Shown here: one piece after another, positions 7,548-12,447 of the stretch
How positions within the stretch are numbered: position 1 is the stretch's first letter
Layout: each line of letters starts with the position of its first letter
Assembly: GCA_965373045.1 (NCBI GenBank)
Contig: CBDVEQ010000066.1
Coordinates: 1 to 12,447, forward strand
Source of the DNA: DAOVDI01 sp965373045
GTDB taxonomy: Bacteria; Acidobacteriota; Aminicenantia; Aminicenantales; Aminicenantaceae
Length of the DNA stretch: 12,447 bases
Direction: 5' to 3'
Notes under the pieces: model-generated
Told to the model about the DNA's origin: nothing
Databases searched by the model: none
The model's input: the letters and a program-made list of their open reading frames with translations, nothing else
Translations under genes and position numbers: made by a program

Positions 7548-7955
7548 TTAGGATGTGAATTTTCGAAAACAACTTATGAGAGCGATGGGAGGAACATCCT
7601 CTTTTTCTGCCGTAGTAAGTTCTTTAATTTCAATGTGATCTTTCCTTTTTCTGAGAAGAAGCTGCCGAAGTGCTTCGATTACCTCTGCAATGTTGATTCC
7701 TTTGGGGCAGCGGACATTGCACGTCATGCAAGATGCGCAGACCCAGATGGCTCTGGATTCGAGAAGTTCATCTTTCATACCAAGCTGAGCGTAGCGGATG
7801 ATCTGGTTGGGAAGAATATCCATGTCGTCGACAGCAGGGCATCCTGCCGAGCATTTTCCGCATTGATAACAGACAAGAAGATTCTGACCGCTTAACTCTT
7901 CGACCTTTTGGACAAAAGGACCTCTAATCGTTTTGCGGGAGATGTTGATTCTCAT
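7548..7955 (-). CDS. hdrC: Heterodisulfide reductase subunit C (2x[4Fe-4S])
   Basis: This 135-residue protein, with start ATG at 7953-7955, has C29, C32, C35, C39-P (CYQCGKCSAGCP) and C73, C76, C79, C83-P (CASCMTCNVRCP). These are the two ferredoxin motifs that carry electrons from HdrA to HdrB. The C-terminal PPIALISCFRKFTS resembles the usual HdrC ending. The frame is open up to 8027, but that extension would start inside the promoter (-10 at 8018-8023). AAAGG sits about 9 bases before the chosen ATG. It is the first gene of the operon, with a leader of roughly 56 nt. Confidence 0.93.
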   Translation of the reverse strand: MRINISRKTIRGPFVQKVEELSGQNLLVCYQCGKCSAGCPAVDDMDILPNQIIRYAQLGMKDELLESRAIWVCASCMTCNVRCPKGINIAEVIEALRQLLLRKRKDHIEIKELTTAEKEDVPPIALISCFRKFTS

Positions 7956-7990
7956 TTGAACCAACCTTTCATATAAAATTTTTCCATAAG

Positions 7991-8031
7991 AATTATGATG
8001 TGTTATTAAAACAGAACAGTAAATCATAATT
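7991..8031. promoter_or_regulatory. Candidate operator: 9-bp perfect inverted repeat straddling the promoter
   Basis: AATTATGAT (7991-7999) and its exact complement ATCATAATT (8023-8031) have centres 32 bp apart, about three helical turns. One arm overlaps the -10/-35 spacer, and the other lies about 12-20 bases into the leader. Between them, TGTTATTAAAACA (8001-8013) is a 13-bp palindrome with one mismatch, at the expected transcription start. The layout suits a dimeric repressor bound at paired sites. No regulator can be named. Confidence 0.4.
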
Positions 8032-8046
8032 GGTATTAGGTGTCAA
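8018..8046 (-). promoter_or_regulatory. Sigma70-like promoter of the hdr-kor-flx operon
   Basis: Read on the minus strand: TTGACA (8041-8046, perfect -35), a 17-bp spacer, then TTTACT (8018-8023, four of six -10 bases). Transcription would start near 8011, giving a leader of about 56 nt before hdrC. It lies immediately upstream of the first gene of a ten-gene run, in an AT-rich stretch. No competing promoter is obvious inside the operon. Confidence 0.6.
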
Positions 8047-8166
8047 GAAAATATGGAAAGAAATGGCGGTTCATCTCCCATTTAATTAATGTAAAGGATG
8101 GGCTAAGCTGCTTTGGGCCTAGTTGCCTTTGGCCCTTGTCCTCTTTTCTTATTTCGACTTCAATAG
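8047..8166. other. Gene-free interval between the two gene groups
   Basis: This is the longest non-coding stretch (about 120 bp). It separates the stop of the membrane protein gene from the hdr promoter. A 5-bp stem GGGCC/GGCCC with a 10-base loop is present around 8117-8137. In the direction of transcription (minus strand) no T-run follows it, so I do not call a terminator. No short gene or RNA is evident. Confidence 0.5.
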
Positions 8167-10308
8167 TTACATGTGGATTCTTTTCCAGCCAAAGATGAGG
8201 TACAAAAGGCAGAAGGAATTTATCAGAAGTAAATACTTGAGAATGATCATCAGTCCGAAAAGAGGAATCATGATGGCCGTGGTCAGAAGCGCCCCTGAAA
8301 AAGAGCCTAAAAGGTCGATTGCGTATCCAAGGCCGTAATTTTTGTGATCCTGAAGATAAAGTCTGTTCGACACAATAAAAAAATGGCCTCCAAGATAACC
8401 AAGTCCGAGAAGAAGAAGAACAAATATCCAATCCGGAGGGGATGCCCCTAAAAGATAAGATGTCAGGAGGATAAACAATACAAATCCCGATTGAATAACC
8501 GGCATGTTATAAAAACTGATTTGTTTCCTGAGCTTTCCATGGAATGCGCCTATAGATAAACCGGCCATGAATCCTGTAAAAAGGATAGCCACGGACCTGA
8601 AAAGACAGCCGTAACTGACCTGAAATGCAAAGATCAGAATGAGCTCCAGTACAATAGTGGTCATTCCCAGAACTCCAATAGGGATCATGAAGATCGCTTC
8701 TTTATTTCTTTTAACGGAAACAAAGAACAGTCCCAGGATAAAGAGGATCAAGGGTATATCCATTAACGGGAAGCGGCCGAGATTCGTGATGGCTAGAAAT
8801 AGATCACTGCCGGAATCTTTAAATTGGCTGTTCCACAGGATGGTATTGAAAAAATAGCTTATAGGGCGGTGATCCCGGTTTAAAATAATATTGCCTGTTT
8901 GGACCGATTGCCTTAATTGATCTACTTTTAAAGAATTGAGTCGATCGAAAAGCATTGCCGGGCTGACAAAAGTATTGTTGAGTTTTAGTTCGCCGATACG
9001 GCTGGTCAGCGTCTTTATGTCCAATGTGAGAGGAGAATCAGATGCTAAAAATATATTGGTTGCACCAGGGACTATCTTGATATTGGGAAATACTGTGTTA
9101 AGAGAAAAATACAGGGAGGACAGAAAATTCTGCCGTTCTCTGCTGATATAGTTTTCACTCGAAGGGACCTTAAAAGACAACAGCCCCCCGTCTTTTAACT
9201 TACTCCGGGCTGATTGGAAAAATTCCAGAGTGTAGAAACGGTTGATCTGGGCTGTTGCGGGCTCGGGGAGATTAAGAATGATCATGTCGTACTTTTGTTG
9301 TGTCCGATTCAGGAAGGTCCTCCCGTCTTCAAAGATAATTTTGATCCTATTATGGTCAAAAAGAGCTTGTTCCTGCTCAGGGAGATAGCGGTGGGAAACC
9401 CGAATGAGTGTAGGATCAAGCTCTACATATTGGGCCCGTGCATGCGGGTATTTCATGAGCTGTTTAAGGCCACCTCCTATGGCTCCGCCGATCAGAAGCA
9501 CGTCCTTCGCCTCAGGATTTTGCAGCATTGCAAAATGAATGCTTTCCTCCGCACCGGCAAGATTTGGATAGGAATAGGTCATATGACCGTTGGAATAAAA
9601 ACTTATCTGGTCTGCTGTTTTTATGACCTGGATTCTTCCATATGAACTGTCGCAGCTTTCAATCATATGAAAGGGCTTCCAGTAGGCCTTTTGTGAGGGC
9701 CCGTCTATCAGGGTAAAAAGCAAAAGAAACAGGATAATTCCTGCTGATGAAAGGCGGTATTTATTTGAGTTGTAAACGAACAAGGAACCAATGCAGACAA
9801 AAGCAATTATTAATGAGGCTCCCTGCCAGTCGGATAGGACAGGAATAAGATAAAAATAGAGCAGAGCGCCTGCTGTGGCTGAGCCCAGGGATTCCACCAG
9901 GTAGACTTTTGGCAGATCTCCCGATTGAAAATGAACATTAAATACAAAGAGAATTCCCAGTGGAAAACCGACCAGAAGACAAAGCAGAAAAATAAACAAA
10001 AACATTGAGACAATTCCTAATGTTTCGGCAGGAAGGGTTCCAAGTACGAATCTGGAATACCGGATCAGGGCAAGGGCAACAGGAAGTAGAATGAACAAAA
10101 CACAAAAAAGGCCGGTTTGTCTGGACAGCTTGAATCTGATCCTTGAGGCGGATAAGCTGCCTATTCCTCCCCAGAACATCCAGGAAGCCAAAATAAGTCC
10201 GTAGGTGATCTCATTCCCATAAAACTGTGCATTAAACTCCCTCATGAGATATATCTGGCTTGAGAATGCCATAAAGCCAAGAAGAAATGGGGATATGGTT
10301 TTTCTCAT
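8167..10308 (-). CDS. Membrane-embedded spermidine-synthase-like protein (fused membrane/aminopropyltransferase fold)
   Basis: This 713-residue protein has three parts. Residues 1-205 contain about seven hydrophobic segments. Residues 215-430 form a spermidine-synthase-like methyltransferase fold, and residues 514-710 contain about seven more membrane segments. In the middle domain, VLLIGGAIGGG (270-280) is the glycine-rich SAM-type loop, YVELDP (294-299) the ribose-binding acidic strand, and EDGRTFL (327-333) the adenine-binding segment. ILNLPEPATAQINRFYT (344-360) occupies the active-site loop. True spermidine synthases have a catalytic Asp in the first polar position of that loop. Here it is Asn (N346), which argues against ordinary aminopropyl transfer. 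Substrate unknown; a lipid, peptide or membrane-associated small molecule is possible. The start ATG at 10306-10308 has only a weak ribosome site. It lies 43 bp after the radical SAM gene and probably belongs to its operon. Confidence 0.85.
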   Translation of the reverse strand: MRKTISPFLLGFMAFSSQIYLMREFNAQFYGNEITYGLILASWMFWGGIGSLSASRIRFKLSRQTGLFCVLFILLPVALALIRYSRFVLGTLPAETLGIVSMFLFIFLLCLLVGFPLGILFVFNVHFQSGDLPKVYLVESLGSATAGALLYFYLIPVLSDWQGASLIIAFVCIGSLFVYNSNKYRLSSAGIILFLLLFTLIDGPSQKAYWKPFHMIESCDSSYGRIQVIKTADQISFYSNGHMTYSYPNLAGAEESIHFAMLQNPEAKDVLLIGGAIGGGLKQLMKYPHARAQYVELDPTLIRVSHRYLPEQEQALFDHNRIKIIFEDGRTFLNRTQQKYDMIILNLPEPATAQINRFYTLEFFQSARSKLKDGGLLSFKVPSSENYISRERQNFLSSLYFSLNTVFPNIKIVPGATNIFLASDSPLTLDIKTLTSRIGELKLNNTFVSPAMLFDRLNSLKVDQLRQSVQTGNIILNRDHRPISYFFNTILWNSQFKDSGSDLFLAITNLGRFPLMDIPLILFILGLFFVSVKRNKEAIFMIPIGVLGMTTIVLELILIFAFQVSYGCLFRSVAILFTGFMAGLSIGAFHGKLRKQISFYNMPVIQSGFVLFILLTSYLLGASPPDWIFVLLLLGLGYLGGHFFIVSNRLYLQDHKNYGLGYAIDLLGSFSGALLTTAIMIPLFGLMIILKYLLLINSFCLLYLIFGWKRIHM

Positions 10309-10335
10309 GTGAATAATCCAGGTTAATTCCTCAAT

Positions 10336-10352
10336 GATCGATCGATCGGATC
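10336..10352. repeat. Cluster of four GATC sites between two genes
   Basis: GATCGATCGATC (10336-10347) is a 12-bp palindrome, and a fourth GATC follows at 10349-10352, touching the TAG stop of the radical SAM gene. Four sites in 17 bp is dense. If this host has a GATC methylase, the cluster could affect expression of the membrane protein gene; no evidence beyond the sequence. Confidence 0.35.
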
Positions 10353-11473
10353 TACGTCCAAACTCCGGGTATTTTATTGCCGCAGAACCGGCATTTGCCT
10401 TTATTCATGTTAACTTCTTGGATTCTATATCCGGTACGCTTGATGATGATGTTTTTACATCGGGGGCAGATGGTACTTTCCGCCGTATGGCCGGGAACGT
10501 TTCCTACGTATACATAATGAAGTCCCTCTTCAAGAGAAATATCCCTGAGTTTTTCCAGTGTGGAGACAGGAGTGGGAGGGAGATTCTTGAGCAGATACAT
10601 TGGCTGAAACCGAGAGTAGTGGAGTGGGACATCCGGACCGACTGATGAAAGGATCCATCGGCTCATTTCCCGGATTTTTTCAGGATGATCATTCAGTGTA
10701 GGGATAACAAGATAGACGATTTCCAGCCAAACCGGACTTTTAGCAATGATCTCGATGGCTTTTTTGACAGGAGCAAGTTCTCCTCTTACATATTCTGTGT
10801 AAAATTCCTGATGAAAGGCTTTTAAGTCCACTTTTACTGCATCAACAACAGGGAGTAATTCAAGGAGAGGATTTTCTTTAATGTGGCCTCCGGTGACCAC
10901 CACGCTTTTTATGCCTTTTTTCCGAGCTTCCTTAGCCGTGTCATACATGTATTCGTAAAAAACTATAGGCTCGGAATATGTGTATGCGATAATAGGGCAG
11001 TCATATTTAAGAGCGGATTCTGCGACCAGGGATGGTGGAAAATCCACATGGTTGATTTGCTCGGGTCTTACTTGTGAGATCTCCCAGTTCTGGCAGAATT
11101 TACAATTGACATTGCAGCCTGCAGAGGCGATGGACAAGGTCCGGCTCTGTGGGAGAAAATGGAAAAACGGCTTTTTCTCGATGGGATCGACATGAATAGA
11201 ACAGGCCTTGCCGTAGACCAGAGTATAATAGGTGCCTTCCTGATTTTCTCTGACACCGCAATAACCTCTTTCTCTGTCCCCCAGGCGACAGAGACGGGGA
11301 CAAAGAATGCATTCGACTTCACGGTCGGGATGTTTTTTATAATATTTGGCTTCAACCCTGGAAAGGTTGGCGCTGTTACCGAAAGCATACATATCTGTAA
11401 AAAGGCCTGAAAGACCGGACCCGGCAGCTAGTCCGGCTCCTCCGGCTGTTTGGATGAATTGACGACGATTCAT
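10352..11473 (-). CDS. Radical SAM enzyme of the AmmeMemoRadiSam (AmrS) type with a twin-arginine signal
   Basis: This 373-residue protein starts at the ATG at 11471-11473, which overlaps the DUF362 stop as ATGA and has GAGGAA (11479-11484) as ribosome site. The open frame reaches 11620, but that extension is a basic shadow of the upstream gene. The N-terminus MNRRQFIQTAGGAGLAAG is a Tat-type signal. C55, C58, C62 and C72 (CILCPRLC...GYCG) form the family's N-terminal cysteine motif. The radical SAM triad is C120, C124, C127 (GCNVNCKFCQNW). TGGHIKENP, VDAVKVDLKAF and LVIPTLND mark the barrel, which resembles pyruvate formate-lyase activases. C336/C339 and C361/C364 form a zinc-ribbon or rubredoxin-like tail. 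The usual AMMECR1 and Memo partner genes are not in view. Substrate unknown. Confidence 0.9.
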   Translation of the reverse strand: MNRRQFIQTAGGAGLAAGSGLSGLFTDMYAFGNSANLSRVEAKYYKKHPDREVECILCPRLCRLGDRERGYCGVRENQEGTYYTLVYGKACSIHVDPIEKKPFFHFLPQSRTLSIASAGCNVNCKFCQNWEISQVRPEQINHVDFPPSLVAESALKYDCPIIAYTYSEPIVFYEYMYDTAKEARKKGIKSVVVTGGHIKENPLLELLPVVDAVKVDLKAFHQEFYTEYVRGELAPVKKAIEIIAKSPVWLEIVYLVIPTLNDHPEKIREMSRWILSSVGPDVPLHYSRFQPMYLLKNLPPTPVSTLEKLRDISLEEGLHYVYVGNVPGHTAESTICPRCKNIIIKRTGYRIQEVNMNKGKCRFCGNKIPGVWT

Positions 11474-12348
11474 TCTTCTTCCTCGATTACCTGAATGTTT
11501 TCCCGAGTTGCTTGACCAAGCCCCATTTTTTCGGCTGTTTTCAGATATCCCGGCTCGCGTTTTTCTTCTTTTAGTGAAGGCAACCCTTTTTTTGCCCTCA
11601 GGTTTTCGATGACCTTCCATCCTGTGTAGTCAGCGGCGACCGGGTCCAGGCTGAAGATCAAAGATCCGTACCTATCAGCCCATTTTGCATGATAGGCAGG
11701 GCCGCGGTGATATTGAACGGTCAGGCAGTCCACAATGGTAAGCCTGTGTTTTTTCCCTATAGCCGGGCATTCAAAAAGTTCGGGGATAAAAGGATTGCAG
11801 TTTAAATCGTGGTATTTATTTGGGTTGTGGATAGCGCCAAAATAGTTTTTCATTCCTGCTGTTATTCCGGCCAGGCCGTGGTCTTTCAGAATGGCCAGAC
11901 TGATGGATGATGAGATCTTTTCAGACTGGATGTTGGACAAGCGGCTCCCTATGTTGCGGTTGGAGATCAGATTTGGATTGTAGCCAATACCCTGAGTGTC
12001 AGTACCATAGATCAGAGGGCTTTTTCTTTGAAGGGTGAGTCGAAACCCGGCTTCTAGCAGCTCTCGATTGGAGCGGTCCCAGATAGTAATAGTGCGGGGA
12101 GAATAATTTCTCTCAATATAGGCAGCCGTTATCAAAGCGAGTTCAGGCCGCGTGGAAATTTTTTTCCCTCCGAGTGTATTGATTTTGATTCCTACAGAGG
12201 AAAAAGAGTCGAACAGTTGCTGTCCGGTTGAATCCTGGAGAAGCGTGAATCCCCGGGAAAACAGATGTGTCAGTCTTTTTTCATCAATGTTCCCACTGGA
12301 GGAGATGACATGTGCTGACCGGACAATAAAAACTTTTGACATGAACAT
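11470..12348 (-). CDS. DUF362 domain protein
   Basis: This is a 292-residue DUF362 protein. Visible family motifs are GIKINTLGGKKISTRPEL (53-70), LKDHGLAGITAGMKNYFGAIHNP (154-176) and SLDPVAADYTGW (233-244). No ferredoxin domain is fused, unlike many DUF362 proteins, and no signal peptide is visible. The acidic tail IEEEE supplies the ribosome site of the next gene. Start is the ATG at 12346-12348, or the ATG two codons later (12340-12342). GAGGAG lies 13 bases before the first, rather far, and an in-frame TAA directly precedes it. The function of DUF362 proteins is unknown; they are frequently found with radical SAM or iron-sulfur proteins. The native promoter region is cut short by what looks like an insertion-sequence end about 48 bp upstream. 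Confidence 0.82.
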   Translation of the reverse strand: MFMSKVFIVRSAHVISSSGNIDEKRLTHLFSRGFTLLQDSTGQQLFDSFSSVGIKINTLGGKKISTRPELALITAAYIERNYSPRTITIWDRSNRELLEAGFRLTLQRKSPLIYGTDTQGIGYNPNLISNRNIGSRLSNIQSEKISSSISLAILKDHGLAGITAGMKNYFGAIHNPNKYHDLNCNPFIPELFECPAIGKKHRLTIVDCLTVQYHRGPAYHAKWADRYGSLIFSLDPVAADYTGWKVIENLRAKKGLPSLKEEKREPGYLKTAEKMGLGQATRENIQVIEEEE

Positions 12349-12402
12349 TTATTATAAGTTACTCCTCAATAATGGGGAAGTCAATAAACCGCGGGTGTCA
12401 AC

Positions 12403-12422
12403 GCAACGTGAAAATGTCCGGT
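12403..12422 (+). repeat. Repeat copy 1 of the putative insertion-sequence end
   Basis: GCAACGTGAAAATGTCCGGT. It matches copy 2 at 18 of 20 positions and ends in the identical 14-mer TGAAAATGTCCGGT. Confidence 0.85.
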
Positions 12423-12427
12423 TCTTA

Positions 12428-12447
12428 GCAAAATGAAAATGTCCGGT
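12428..12447 (+). repeat. Repeat copy 2 of the putative insertion-sequence end
   Basis: GCAAAATGAAAATGTCCGGT, 25 bp after copy 1. It reaches the last base of the window, so the repeat could extend further. Confidence 0.85.

Larger units (their letters stand above)
12396..12447. mobile_element. Probable end of an insertion sequence (IS21-like), rest off the right edge
   Basis: The segment begins TGTCAACGC and then carries two copies of a 20-bp repeat at a 25-bp period. IS21-family elements typically start with TG and hold several copies of a transposase-binding repeat at each end, which is the pattern seen. I also recall ends containing GAAAATGTCC from such elements. No transposase reading frame is in the window, so family and true boundary are inference. 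Confidence 0.5.

Noticed and set aside
1..7955. Methanogen-type MvhADG-Hdr complex or archaeal origin
   Set aside because: No hydrogenase subunits (MvhA/G) are present, the ribosome sites and promoter are bacterial in style, and the downstream genes are Flx-like.
8001..8013. Rex (NADH-sensing) operator at TGTTATTAAAACA
   Set aside because: It resembles half-sites loosely, but the two halves are too close compared with the Rex consensus (TTGTTAA-N4-TTAACAA as I recall it).
8117..8137. GGGCC/GGCCC hairpin as a terminator between the two gene groups
   Set aside because: The stem is only 5 bp with a 10-base loop, and no T-run follows on the minus strand, where the genes are transcribed.
8036..8431. 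131-codon minus-strand open frame near the end of the membrane protein gene
   Set aside because: It overlaps the membrane protein in another frame, shows no family motif, and would run through the intergenic gap into the promoter.
12349..12384. TATAAT at the DUF362 start as a promoter
   Set aside because: It ends two bases before the ATG, which leaves no room for a transcript start, and the nearest TTGACT is 22 bp upstream of it.

Overview
The window is a dense, one-directional stretch. Every gene I can support lies on the minus strand, and no gap exceeds about 130 bp. Gene content points to a strictly anaerobic, non-methanogenic bacterium. It has bacterial-type heterodisulfide-reductase (Hdr) genes, a four-subunit 2-oxoacid:ferredoxin oxidoreductase (Kor), and ferredoxin/flavin electron-transfer proteins of the Flx type. 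A sulfate-reducer or syntroph-like Desulfobacterota lineage is my best guess; Aminicenantes or a similar group is possible. The sequence alone does not settle this.

Region A, at the right edge (about 12396-12447), looks like one end of an insertion sequence. It carries two near-identical 20-bp repeats with a 25-bp period, in the style of IS21-like transposase-binding repeats. No transposase is in view.

Region B (12348 down to 8167, minus strand) is a three-gene group. It holds a DUF362 protein, a radical SAM enzyme of the AmmeMemoRadiSam type with a twin-arginine signal, and a large membrane protein with a spermidine-synthase-like domain between two membrane blocks. The first two genes overlap as ATGA. 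The third follows after 43 bp that contain a cluster of GATC sites. The role of the group is unknown.

Region C (8046 down to the left edge) is the main operon. It starts at a recognisable promoter (TTGACA, 17-bp spacer, TTTACT) overlaid by a 9-bp inverted repeat that could be an operator. The order is hdrC, hdrB, korD, korA, korB, korC, hdrA, mvhD/flxD-like, a flxC-like 4Fe-4S protein, and an AsrA/FlxB-like protein cut off by the window edge. Genes from hdrB onward overlap or are separated by 7 bp or less. Stop/start overlaps are found at korA/korB, korB/korC, korC/hdrA, hdrA/mvhD and mvhD/flxC.

Together, region C encodes the parts of a flavin-based electron-bifurcating or confurcating complex (HdrABC, MvhD/FlxD, FlxB/C, and probably a flavin/NAD subunit FlxA beyond the edge). 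A complete KorABCD enzyme is encoded inside the same transcription unit, between hdrB and hdrA. The inference is that oxidation of a 2-oxoacid (or its reductive synthesis) is tied through ferredoxin to NAD(H) and a disulfide or thiol carrier. This is the most interesting feature of the window.
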